From Malus domestica (Eukaryota; Streptophyta; Magnoliopsida; Rosales; Rosaceae), in contig NC_091671.1 of NCBI RefSeq assembly GCF_042453785.1, forward strand, positions 36,037,001 to 36,101,000: a DNA stretch of 64,000 nt, in the 5' to 3' direction. The notes below the pieces were generated by a model. The model was not told the origin of the DNA. It did not search any database and was given only the letters and a program-made list of their open reading frames with translations. The first letter of the stretch is position 1, and the number at the start of each line of letters is the position of its first letter. A program made the position numbers and the translations under genes. Below are positions 55,331-64,000 of the stretch, in pieces.

Positions 55331-57283
55331 ATCAAAATTATGTTTAAGATATCTGCGATGCAAATGGTAAACTTGTCTGGACGCCAACTTATGCTTGCAC
55401 AGTTCGTCTTACATCAGACATGCCTGATATTACGCGACGTGTGTGGGCACGACTAATGCTTGTACAACTCAGTCTTAGATCATGTTCTTCCACAGCCATC
55501 ATTCATTCAAACAACCATATATCGAGTTTGATTGGAAGTGTGGTATTGTACTTGCGCTACTGTATGTACACGATATGCACATGATATGCTCACAGATATA
55601 AGCTCAACCAAAAAACCTAGAGCTCACAACTCTCTCTTCCAATAAAAAAAAAAATGACGTCATCACTTGTGAGTGTACAATTTATATGTGGATATTTTCA
55701 TCATTTTGATTTTGTGCATGGTGTGCATAATTTGTGCATGGCCAATTTTTTCTATTTTGGTTTTTTATATATTTCCCTTCGTTTTTAGACATTGTTTCTA
55801 GAGACAGCAAATTTTCAACTCCGTTTAAGATAGAAGAAGATCCTAAAATGGTGCTTTATCATGACTTTCATGAAAAAATAAAAATAAGAAAGGAGAAATT
55901 AGGTTCTCATCCTTCATTTTGTTACTTCATTGATTAAAATCTTATTCCTTTTCAATTTTTGATCAAGGTCCTTGTGTATTAATAACATCGTTAATTATTT
56001 CAATAATAAAATATTTTTTATTTCTAAATATATTCATTTAATGTTAAAAATGTTACAATTAGTATATTTATATTTATGACTAAATTTGTTATCATATATT
56101 TTAAGTTTTAGTTTGTACCCATTTTTAATTTGTAATTCTTTTTTAACTTGTACCAATTTTCTTTTCAGTTTTAATTTGTACCCATATATTAATTTATTTT
56201 TGTGCCCATATTTTTATTTGTATTTGTACCCATATATTTTTTTTTGTGTTTGTACTTTTTATTTTGCTAAATGTACCCATGCTAATTATATGTACCCATT
56301 CATGTAAAACTTTTTAATCTTAAAATGTACTCATTGTTAAATATACCAATTTGTTATATGTAAAATGTATCCTTTTTTTGTATAAAATCTATTCAATTTT
56401 TTTTCTAATCCATTTTTAAACTTATATGGGTACATTCTTTTTTCTTTGATTTTAAAATGTATCCATGTCAAGTTTAATAGAAGAAATTTACTAATGTTAT
56501 TAAGCCTAATATCCTTCTTTTTCTATTTTTTTTGTGATTTTGAAGAATGTACCCATGTTTTGATACAATAAATTTTTTGGTTGATTTTGATGAATGTACC
56601 CATGTTTATATACAATAGTATATTTATTTTTTAATATTTTTAATCCCACAAATTATGGTTTTTTTATTTAAAATCTCATTTATATAAACAACTAAAATTT
56701 CTAATTTCTAATTTAAAAAAATATAGTAATGTACATAAAAATAAATTATCACATTAATTTCAGGAACCTCGATCAAAAATTAAAAACCAACAAGGTTTCA
56801 ATCAAAGAATATTCATAACTAAGGACCGCATCCAAAGTCTCCCAATAAAAAAATTGTAGGATTATCTCCTCTCCAAATTTACTCTCCTTCCCTCTCTTCC
56901 TTTTTCACTTTTTTTTTTCTCTCTCTCTCTCTATAAAAAAGTTAACATAGAATATTAATATAACTTAATTGTGACCGTTCAAATAAGATAAAAAGAGATT
57001 TGAAGGGGAGAGAACCCTACTCAACAAAAACAGCCACTATATTCCAACCTGATAATTAAAATGAAAAGCATTTGTATCATCACCCTTGAAACAAATAAAC
57101 AACCAACTTCCAACTTCCAAAATCCAAGATTATTTTCCAAATAAGTATTATTTCTGCTGACATGCATTACAAATGACATTTAAGTTGTCCAGTTCACCAA
57201 ATTATACTCAACATGCAAGAAAATACACAAAAAATACCACTAGATTGCCATTTCACATTCTACTTTCTGTGTAGCTTTATCAT
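55331..57283. other. AT-rich spacer with recurring TGTACCCAT motifs
   Basis: No gene. Between about 56110 and 56610 the motif TGTACCCAT or a one-base variant occurs at least ten times at irregular spacing in T-rich sequence. Near-inverted segments TTTTTGATCAAGGTCC (55958) and GGAACCTCGATCAAAAA (56763) bracket it, suggesting a transposon, but no target duplication was found. CT tract near 56910. Confidence 0.5.
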
Positions 57284-58606
57284 CTAGTGGTTAGGTGCTT
57301 TGATGTAACCTACATGAGTGGAATTAGCAACTTTAGTTAGGGTTTTCAAATCATAAGCAATCCAACACTTTGATGTATCTTGGTTGTAGAAGTAGCCCAA
57401 ACATTTGCAATCCAATGTACACTTCTTAGCACAATCACTCTCTTTGATTGAGTCCCCCTTTGTGTACTTGCTCAAGAAATGATCAACCCCTTCAACTTTG
57501 TAGTAGTGGAAGCTCTTTGGATCACAAGAAGTTAGCTTCTCAGGCTCACAAGTCTCGCTCCAACCCAATAGTCCCTTAGAAGATGGGCAAGCAACACATT
57601 GGCTGTCCTCACAAATGCCGAACTTCCCACATCGCTCCGGCAATTGGCACTCGCTTTCCCATTTTGAAGTTTTATCGAAAAGACTGAAGGTCACCTCCCA
57701 TGCACCGTAACGTAGTATCCTATAGTAAGTGTGAAGCCTCAAATTTCCATTAATTTCCAGCCTAAGGAATGTTGATGTGCTATTGTATTTGGGTCTAGCA
57801 AGAAGGACATTTCCGCCGGTGGAGGAGTTTCCCTCAACGTAGTCCAAGCTCAAGTCGTAAGCAAAACCCTCATGAGTGTCCGGCGAAGCTTTCAGTGTCA
57901 CATGGTTCAGTGAGCCCTTTTGAACATTGATCCATTTGGAGGATGTGAAGTAGAGTAATGGTCTTGGTGAGTTCTTGCTCTTGTAGTACAAAGACAAACC
58001 TTTCGGCTCCATCACCAAGCTATAAGACCCGTCTTTGTTTTCTACCTCCGAGGCCCGACTCACAAGCTTGCTTACTCCCCCGGCACGCAGAGATTGACCC
58101 ACTAACAAAGTGTCTGATGGGTGGTGAAAACTTTGCCAAACAAAGTTACCCTTTGAGTCATAAAGTACAATATTGCCAGTTGAAAGCAACTTGAAGCCTA
58201 CCACACCTTTGTTGGCGGTGTTGCTTTGCCAAGCCACTTGGCCATCGGCATCGGCCAAGGCCAGGTTCCCATCAGTCCCAAATGCGAAGGTGGCGTTTTG
58301 GCCGACCGGTTTTCCCCGATTGGCCTCCCAAACCCAATAAAACCCCGACTCCGACCTCCTCAAACCCATGCGTAGAGCAAGAGTGAAGGCATCTGGGGTG
58401 GTGTTGTAGAAAGCGAATTGGAAGGGGGAGGCAAAGAGAGAAAGCATGCGATAGCTTGCATCATATTCTACAATATTTGGCCAATATTCTCCTTCGTTGA
58501 CAAACTTGAAAGTTTCATTTGCTGGAACTTGGGCTTGAGCAATGAAGGCAAAGAGCGAGATAATGACAATGGAGGACAGTGACACGGTTAGTGAAGGGGA
58601 AGACAT
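57284..58606 (-). CDS. EP1-like: EP1-like secreted glycoprotein (B-lectin/PAN), copy 4
   Basis: 440 codons, no interruption. Start at ATG 58606: the open frame extends 14 codons upstream to a TTG, but that stretch overlaps the expected transcription start region. Signal peptide 1-25 (SIVIISLFAFIAQAQ), B-lectin about 50-180 (GNLALADADGQVAWQ, WQSFHHPSDTLLVG), Cys-rich segment 320-353 and PAN/apple domain about 360-436 with all conserved Cys. Sequons NET, NTT, NAT, NSS, NST. Expected to be secreted to the cell wall or cuticle zone like carrot EP1. It is the nearest intact relative of fragment C and lies head-to-head (1.45 kb) with the plus-strand copy at 60060. Confidence 0.94.
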   Translation of the reverse strand: MSSPSLTVSLSSIVIISLFAFIAQAQVPANETFKFVNEGEYWPNIVEYDASYRMLSLFASPFQFAFYNTTPDAFTLALRMGLRRSESGFYWVWEANRGKPVGQNATFAFGTDGNLALADADGQVAWQSNTANKGVVGFKLLSTGNIVLYDSKGNFVWQSFHHPSDTLLVGQSLRAGGVSKLVSRASEVENKDGSYSLVMEPKGLSLYYKSKNSPRPLLYFTSSKWINVQKGSLNHVTLKASPDTHEGFAYDLSLDYVEGNSSTGGNVLLARPKYNSTSTFLRLEINGNLRLHTYYRILRYGAWEVTFSLFDKTSKWESECQLPERCGKFGICEDSQCVACPSSKGLLGWSETCEPEKLTSCDPKSFHYYKVEGVDHFLSKYTKGDSIKESDCAKKCTLDCKCLGYFYNQDTSKCWIAYDLKTLTKVANSTHVGYIKAPNH

Positions 58607-58650
58607 GTTTGGCTGGTTTATGCTGTGAAGCTTTGGGAGAGCAAGCAATT

Positions 58651-58659
58651 ATTTATATT
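58651..58659 (-). promoter_or_regulatory. TATA box of EP1-like copy 4
   Basis: AATATAAAT on the minus strand, 45 bp upstream of the ATG at 58606; it rules out translation starting at 58648. Confidence 0.65.
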
Positions 58660-58897
58660 GAACTATGAGGGCTACTTTAGTCATTGACAATTTCGATTTC
58701 GATTTAATCCTAAAATGCTGTTTAACTATCTCCAATTCAAGAGATAGCCTTAATTGGACGCCAGTTTTGGACTTGTGCTTGCACTCTCAATGTAGCAAGA
58801 TATCGTTTTACATTCATGCATGGCTGAAGTTGCACCACGTGCATGAACACGACCGACGCTAGCACAACTTGGTATGAGACCATGTTCTCCAGCAACC

Positions 58898-59817
58898 AGC
58901 ATTCATTCATGGCTTGCTAGCTGGGCAGTGCACCAACTCTCTGCTGAGAAGATTACTGTGGTGGCTAGAGTAAAGTGTGGTCGGGTTATGACTCTAGACT
59001 TTTCAGAGGTCGAGAGTTGGTGTGGAAACTTCAACTTCAAATTCTGGGAACTCTTGGAAAGACTTTTCTTTCAAATTTTAAACTGTTCGCCTGTATACCC
59101 CTTGTTGCTAGTGGATAAGATGGTCCTGCATCTTTAAGTTGTCTCCCCAGCTGTCCTTTAGTGAGTTGTCATCTATTACCTTCCCTCCCTGAAGGTATAT
59201 ACCCTAAACATTTAGAGCATCCAAGAGGGCATCGATTTGTACAAGTTATTTTTGCACTCCTCTTTTCTCACATTCGATTGAACTAGCATTCAGTCGTGGC
59301 TTGCTAGCTGTGCAGTGCACCAACTCTCTGCCCGGAAGATTAATGTGGTTGCTAGAGGAGTAAAGTGTGGTCGGGTCGTTAATGTAGACTTTTCAGAGGT
59401 CGAGAGTAGGCGTGGAAACTTCAACTGCAAATTTAGGGACTCTTGGAAAGACCTTTCTTTCAAATTTTGGAATGTTCGCTTGTATTCTCTTTCAGTTCAC
59501 GTTGATAAGTCAAATGAAGAGATATAGAGAGAAGTTGTTACAGCTACACCCGTTTCATGAAAGTCGATCTGAAAGATCTATAGCTTATACAACCGTGGTA
59601 AAGGGCTAAGGCAATATACGAAGATTAATTGGAGTGTGCAACACCAAGATACATCTAGTTCGTTTGACTGAGCAAACAAAATATACAACTTGTTGCTAGT
59701 GGATAAGATGGCCCTTCTTCAATTACCTTCTCTCCCTAAAGGTGTATACCCTACACATTTAGAGCATTCAGAAGCATCATTTTGTGCAAGTTATTTTCGC
59801 ATTCCTCTTTTCTCGCC
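58898..59817. repeat. Tandem duplication between the head-to-head EP1-like genes
   Basis: Two copies of about 390-530 bp (58898-59278 and 59285-59817) share long stretches such as GGCTTGCTAGCT, GCAGTGCACCAACTCTCTGC and AGACTTTTCAGAGGTCGAGA, with insertions in the second copy (about 59520-59690). No protein family is recognised in either. Confidence 0.8.
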
Positions 59818-60017
59818 CTATATTCTCTTTCATCTTGCACTTAAATTGAATAAATCATACGAGAATCAAGAGACGAAAACAAGGAATGCAATGCAATAAA
59901 ATAAGAGAAAATAGAAGTGTGAAAATCACTGCCCAATTTAAATGATGTGGCAACGTTTTATTTAATGATTAAATTTGGTGATCCCAGCCTTAATGAGATA
60001 TTCACACTAGAATTGCC

Positions 60018-60026
60018 TATATATAA
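60018..60026 (+). promoter_or_regulatory. TATA box of EP1-like copy 5
   Basis: TATATATAA, 34 bp before the ATG at 60060, implying a very short leader. Confidence 0.65.
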
Positions 60027-60059
60027 TCCTCCACAAGAACGAGTAGCAAATATCACCAA

Positions 60060-61427
60060 ATGGCAAGTAAAACTTCACATTCAGCTGTTCTCCTACTCTT
60101 CTCCCTCATTGCCTTCCTGTTTGCCATTCCCATTCAAGCCCAAGTCCCTGCAAACCTAACCTTCAAATTCATCAACCAAGGCAAATTAGGAGACGGAAAC
60201 ATTGAATATCATGCTACCTACCGCGTGATCCAAACAAATTCCCATACTTTCTATACAAATCCTTTCGGGTTATGCTTCTACAACACCACCCCAGATTCTT
60301 ACATATTCGCCATCAGAGCCGGTGTTCCCAATGATGAAGTACGGTGGGTCTGGGATGCAAACCGGAATCACCCGGTTCACGAGAAAGCCACACTCTCTTT
60401 TGGCAAGGAAGGAAATTTAGTCCTCGGAGAAGCAGATGGGACTGTTGTTTGGCAAACAAACACAGCCAACAAAGGTGTTACGGGCATCAAGTTACTTCAA
60501 AACGGTAACTTGGTCCTCCATGACAAGAATGGAAGATTCATATGGCAGAGCTTTGATTACCCTACCGATACTCTTCTAGTGGGGCAATCAATCAGAACAA
60601 ATGGTCGTAACAAGCTTGTTAGTCGCAAATCTGATACTGATAGCTCTGATGGGTCATACAGTATGGTTCTTGACAAGACCGGTTTCGGTATGTACTTGAA
60701 CAACGCTGGCCAGCGTCTTATATATGGCGGGTGGACAGGAACTGACTATGGAAGCACTGTAACCTTTGATTGTCAGACTACGAATGGCTTCGAAGATGCC
60801 ATTGCTTATGAGCTTGTGTTCAATGTAAACCAGGACATTAATGCTCCACCACCACCACCACAAAGCAAGAGGCGCCTCCTACAAGTTCGTCCCGTTGGCA
60901 GCGCAACACAAATCAACCTTAACAAGCTCAACTACAATGCTACGTACTCATTTCTAAGACTCGGGTCCGATGGCAATCTCAAGGCCTATACTTATTATGA
61001 AAAAGTGAACAGCATGAACTGGGAAGAGAGCTTCGCATTCTTTTCGAACTATTTCATTAGAGAATGTGCATTGCCTTCTAAATGTGGTTCATATGGGTAC
61101 TGTAGTAGGGGCATGTGTGTGGGGTGCCCCAGCCCGAAAGGGCTTCTGGGTTGGAGCAAGGGCTGTGTAGCCCCAAAGTTGGGACAGTGTAAGAGTGGGG
61201 CAAAAGCGAACTACTACAAGGTTGCGGATGTTGAGCACTTTCTGAGTCCTTATTTGGATGGTGGAGATGGTCCAATGAAGGTCGGAGAGTGCAGGGCCAA
61301 GTGTGACAAGGACTGTAAGTGCTTAGGGTTCTTTTACAGGGAAGATACCTCTAAGTGTTTGTTGGCACCAGTGCTTGGGACTCTTATAAAGGACGTGAAT
61401 ACTTCGGCCGGTTACATCAAATATTAA
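60060..61427 (+). CDS. EP1-like: EP1-like secreted glycoprotein, divergent copy 5
   Basis: 455 codons, single exon. Signal peptide 1-27 (VLLLFSLIAFLFAIPIQAQ), B-lectin about 55-185 (GNLVLGEADG, GNLVLHDKNGRFIWQSFDYP), Cys-rich segment 335-370 (CALPSKCGSYGYC), PAN/apple domain about 375-445. It differs from the minus-strand copies by a Pro-rich insert at residues 262-275 (NAPPPPPQSKRRLLQV) containing RRLL, and by a different C-terminus (GYIKY). The product is probably an extracellular glycoprotein; the lectin sugar site is degenerate. It is the only copy on the plus strand, divergently arranged with copy 4, and shows no defect. Confidence 0.94.
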   Translation: MASKTSHSAVLLLFSLIAFLFAIPIQAQVPANLTFKFINQGKLGDGNIEYHATYRVIQTNSHTFYTNPFGLCFYNTTPDSYIFAIRAGVPNDEVRWVWDANRNHPVHEKATLSFGKEGNLVLGEADGTVVWQTNTANKGVTGIKLLQNGNLVLHDKNGRFIWQSFDYPTDTLLVGQSIRTNGRNKLVSRKSDTDSSDGSYSMVLDKTGFGMYLNNAGQRLIYGGWTGTDYGSTVTFDCQTTNGFEDAIAYELVFNVNQDINAPPPPPQSKRRLLQVRPVGSATQINLNKLNYNATYSFLRLGSDGNLKAYTYYEKVNSMNWEESFAFFSNYFIRECALPSKCGSYGYCSRGMCVGCPSPKGLLGWSKGCVAPKLGQCKSGAKANYYKVADVEHFLSPYLDGGDGPMKVGECRAKCDKDCKCLGFFYREDTSKCLLAPVLGTLIKDVNTSAGYIKY

Positions 61428-61547
61428 AAGTAGAAATTTGATAATTTTATTGTGCGGTTTCTTCTGTTATTGTTCTTAGTATGTTGTTTAAGTAACGGCA
61501 AGGGCAGTGAAATCTCAATCTGTCATTAGCATATCATTTTAATCCTT

Positions 61548-61553
61548 AATAAA
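61548..61553 (+). terminator. Polyadenylation signal of EP1-like copy 5
   Basis: AATAAA 120 bases after the stop codon, in an AT-rich 3' region. Confidence 0.55.
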
Positions 61554-61925
61554 GAAAAACAAATGTGTGCTTTTAGAATTTCATATGAATTTTTATTTTT
61601 GTTTAATAATTGATATGAAATTAATGTTTCGCTGTTATCGTAATTGTTCTCCTTTTGAGTTCTAGTATTCTCCTTTTCGTATGCAGAAAATCGACAAGAG
61701 ATCCGTTGAAAAGTCAATAATCATTACCTAAAAAAGGCAGAACAAATTAAAATAGATAGGTGTGTTGCAGTCCAACTAGAACAATTCTTTCATAAATGGC
61801 GCATAAACTACATCAGCCCTTAATTTAGCAGATTAGTCGCAATGAATCAACTAATTACCTGACTATACAGTTCAATCAGAAGAATGTAATGCTACAAAAC
61901 AATGTAAAGAATGTACTGCATTTTC

Positions 61926-61931
61926 TTTATT
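61926..61931 (-). terminator. Polyadenylation signal of the minus-strand host gene
   Basis: AATAAA on the minus strand (TTTATT at 61926-61931), about 200 bases after the stop codon at 62133, as expected for a plant 3' UTR. Confidence 0.5.
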
Positions 61932-62132
61932 AAAACCATCATATTTTCTGAAATTATACAAATTTGACGGTATACATGATACAGAAGCAGGGGAGAACAT
62001 GTACCACTTGTATGCGTTGTAACTGCCAAAAGCAATAAGACATCAAGCTGTGTCACTCGCAATCAAGGAATAAGTGATGGGTAAACTCGTATGCACCATG
62101 ATGAGACGGCAGATTTCAATGTTTTCTCTTTT

Positions 62133-62297
62133 TCATCCAGGATCAGTGATCAAAGAGTGCAATTTGCAAACTTCAGAACGAGTCAAGAAACTTCCCTCAG
62201 CTTTTTGGTAATCTTCAAGGCTTAACAGCGAATCCTTGACTTTGAGCCAAAATGCTGGCCTTGGCATGATAATGGCAAGATATCCTTCTCTATCTGC
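62133..62297 (-). CDS. Probable last exon of an unidentified host gene
   Basis: A 54-codon exon (ADREGYLAIIMPRPAFW..., ending SLITDPG and TGA) begins right after a strong acceptor: a pyrimidine-rich tract ending CCATTCCAG, phase 0. The sequence looks conserved and globular rather than random, and a plausible 3' UTR with AATAAA follows. Upstream exons should lie beyond 62400, possibly beyond the window. I do not recognise the family. The LINE at 62840 would then sit in an intron in the opposite orientation. Confidence 0.5.
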   Translation of the reverse strand, partial: ADREGYLAIIMPRPAFWLKVKDSLLSLEDYQKAEGSFLTRSEVCKLHSLITDPG

Positions 62298-62839
62298 CTG
62301 GAATGGGAGGAATAAGAATGAAGAATGAGCAACCAGGCCACAAATCGCAGCAGTAGTATAAAGGACTGTAAAAAAAGACGCTAAGTGTAAAAAAAGAAAA
62401 TGCACAACAATAAATGCAATGGCGTGATGCCCTGAGGGTATCTTTAGATGTAAAAATCAAGCATGTATAAGGGAAGAAGCTTGCAGTATCTTTTCAATTC
62501 CACAAGTTCAAGTTACTTAGGAATTCTAAGCCCACATCACCACTACCATCAATGCCGTTCTTAATCAATCATAGGGTTCAGAAACAATCCCAATACAACT
62601 GATCATCTCAAAACCTTCAGATACCTTCCGTATGAAATCTTAGATAACTGACCAATCGATGCATTCTGTTAACGGTAATAGAGGATCACCATATCATAGT
62701 GCACACAAGGCACCAGATTAGTACTCACTTTAGTGGTTAAGTAATCTACCTTAGTGGTTAAGTAATTACTAGATAAGACAATTATTTATATGCCTATATA
62801 TTCTTTTGTAAAGTGTACCGTGAAAGGTTACTGAGAAAT
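62298..62839. other. Presumed intron of the minus-strand gene
   Basis: No coding signal seen on either strand apart from an open but featureless extension of the exon. A 12-base phrase (TTAGTGGTTAAG) is repeated in tandem at about 62731-62763. Confidence 0.35.
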
Positions 62840-64000
62840 CATTCTTCCAATATCCGAGGAATGGGGAATGCTCCCACGAAACGGGTTCTAAGAAGAATGG
62901 TTCAACGTCATCGTCCATATTTAATCGGTATTTCTGAACCTTTTATTCAATTAAATTCTATTAAATTGTCTTTTTGGCGATCTTTACGCTTGTTTCCAGT
63001 TGCGGTTAATGACAGGGGTGACCTACAGCCAAATATTTGGTTGCTTTGTGATCAAGCCATCCAACCTTCTATTTTATTGGCAACCGCTCAACAAATCACT
63101 ATTTCTTGTACCTTGGATTCTATCAGTTGTGTTATCACTTGGGTTTATGCAAAAACGACAATTGTTGAAAGGCGTCAGTTGTGGCAAGACTTGCGATCTA
63201 TCAAATCCTCTTTTGTTAATGGTTCATGGCTTGTTCTAGGGGATTTTAATTGTGTTTTAGGCGCTCATGAAAAAAGGGGTGGGGTTCTTCCCAAGACTAC
63301 TTCTTGTTCTGATTTTCAAGAGATGTCTTCAGCTTGTGATTTGCTTCATTTACCTACAAAAGGATTGCCATACACTTGGACGAATAGAAGAGGAATAAAA
63401 AATCAAGTGGAAATGAGATTGGACCGTTGCCTTGGTAACTTTCAGTGGATTGATGCATGGTCTTTGTTGGAATGTTCCACTTTACCTCGTATATCTTCTG
63501 ATCACTGTCCTCTTCTTGTTTCTTTCTCAAAGTTAACAATCACTCCGAAGGCTCCGTTTCGGTTTCATAGTATGTGGTTGGATCATCAGGATTTTTTTCC
63601 CCTAGTTGAGGATGTTTGGAAGTCTTCTAATTTTTATGGTTGTCCAATGTATGTGCTTGGTGCTAAGCTTCGTGTGCTTAAGTCTCGCATAAAAGTTTGG
63701 AACAAGTCGGTTTTCGGGGATGTTAATATGAATGTTGATAAAGCTTTCGATGCTTTGGATGAAATTCAAAAGGAAATTTCCAGCTTGGGTCCTTCAGAAG
63801 AAAGGTTTACAAAGGAGGATAATGCTTCTTTGTGCGTGCAAAATGCTCTTATTGCACAGGAAAAATTTTACCGTGACAAGTCTCGCATTAAATGGCTTTC
63901 TGAAGGGGATAATAATACCTCTTTTTTCCATTCCATGGTTAAAATCAGGAAACTTCACCGGTCACTGGCAGTTATGAGAGATGGTAATAGGGTACTTGAT
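62840..64000 (+). mobile_element. L1-type LINE (continues past the window)
   Basis: Starts in the ORF2 endonuclease leader (SNIRGMGN, about 62845) without ORF1, so it is 5'-truncated or ORF1 is lost. The right end is outside the window. Confidence 0.85.
62861..64000 (+). CDS. LINE ORF2, endonuclease part (partial at the right edge)
   Basis: The frame is open from 62777 to the window end without a stop; the ATG at 62861 is only nominal because the conserved NIRG lies just before it. APE-type endonuclease motifs follow in order: GISEP (Glu), WLVLGDFNCVLG, RLDRCLGN and SSDHCPLL. After that comes the linker typical of plant L1 elements (WNKSVFGDV, SRIKWLSEGDNNTSFFH) leading to the RT. The enzyme nicks DNA to prime reverse transcription. 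No disabling change is visible in the 380 codons seen. Confidence 0.88.
   Translation, partial: MGNAPTKRVLRRMVQRHRPYLIGISEPFIQLNSIKLSFWRSLRLFPVAVNDRGDLQPNIWLLCDQAIQPSILLATAQQITISCTLDSISCVITWVYAKTTIVERRQLWQDLRSIKSSFVNGSWLVLGDFNCVLGAHEKRGGVLPKTTSCSDFQEMSSACDLLHLPTKGLPYTWTNRRGIKNQVEMRLDRCLGNFQWIDAWSLLECSTLPRISSDHCPLLVSFSKLTITPKAPFRFHSMWLDHQDFFPLVEDVWKSSNFYGCPMYVLGAKLRVLKSRIKVWNKSVFGDVNMNVDKAFDALDEIQKEISSLGPSEERFTKEDNASLCVQNALIAQEKFYRDKSRIKWLSEGDNNTSFFHSMVKIRKLHRSLAVMRDGNRVLD

Noticed and set aside
56086..56307. Phe/Tyr/Leu-rich open frame
   Set aside because: Product of T-rich DNA with TGTACCCAT repeats; no protein features.
58607..58648. N-terminal extension of EP1-like copy 4
   Set aside because: It begins with TTG and lies between the TATA box and the expected transcript start; ATG 58606 directly precedes the signal peptide.
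58874..59609. Open frames in the tandem duplication between EP1-like copies 4 and 5
   Set aside because: The two copies differ by frame-disrupting indels and match no family; treated as repeat DNA.
1..64000. CRISPR arrays, tRNA genes, prokaryotic operons
   Set aside because: No regularly spaced direct repeats with unique spacers, no cloverleaf candidates noticed, and all coding features are eukaryotic or transposon-derived.

Overview
This is plant nuclear DNA with eukaryotic gene structure, AT-rich spacers and dense LTR retrotransposons. The family set (EP1-like secreted lectin-type glycoproteins, a Cassandra element with a 5S rRNA-derived LTR, Tnt1-like copia, Tat-type gypsy with an antisense ORF) points to a woody eudicot, possibly Rosaceae such as apple or pear. 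The genus is an inference and was not tested.

Layout. Positions 1-3454 are gene-free, with a Helitron-like repeat (1731-2069) and a foldback element (2079-2490). Positions 3460-7895 are a decayed, internally deleted Ty1/copia element with both LTRs and a perfect GGTGG target duplication. Positions 8551-23795 are read as one CACTA transposon end to end (CACTA...TAGTG, AAG duplicated on both sides), swollen by later insertions. These are a Helitron-like fragment (8876-9160), a 12 kb Tat-type Ty3/gypsy element on the minus strand (9457-21810) whose antisense ORF was itself split by another LTR element (10042-12522), and a 1.2 kb hAT element (22297-23514, perfect 8-bp duplication).

From 24.2 to 61.4 kb the window carries a cluster of EP1-like glycoprotein genes (signal peptide, B-lectin domain, Cys-rich segment, PAN/apple domain). 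Three copies are intact: 24214-25548 (-), 57284-58606 (-) and 60060-61427 (+). Two are frameshifted pseudogenes (copy A 43562-44854, copy B 49657-50982). At least two are 5' fragments (49405-49450 and 53975-55330). Copies A and B sit in two tandem segmental duplication units (about 43.5-49.45 kb and 49.65-54.0 kb) that have since taken different insertions: Cassandra, a Mutator-like MITE and a Helitron in A; a Harbinger-like MITE and a truncated LINE in B. Comparing the paralogous copies shows the empty site for several of these insertions.

Between EP1 copy 1 and copy A lies a nest of three copia elements. An old minus-strand element (29162-43537) was invaded by a young but coding-dead element (29964-34910, TSD AAATG) and by a very young element (35733-41258, TSD CAATA). 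The youngest has visually identical 652-bp LTRs and one uninterrupted 1343-codon polyprotein. Its integrase, however, has Asn where the first catalytic Asp is expected.

The right end holds a probable last exon and 3' UTR of an unidentified host gene (62133-62297, minus) and the start of an L1-type LINE ORF2 that runs off the window (62861-64000). I found no CRISPR array, tRNA gene or functional rRNA gene. The genes do not form a pathway. The biology visible is a tandem family of secreted wall/epidermal glycoproteins being duplicated, broken and re-regulated by layers of transposons. All element boundaries were read by eye from repeats and target duplications; no database search was run.
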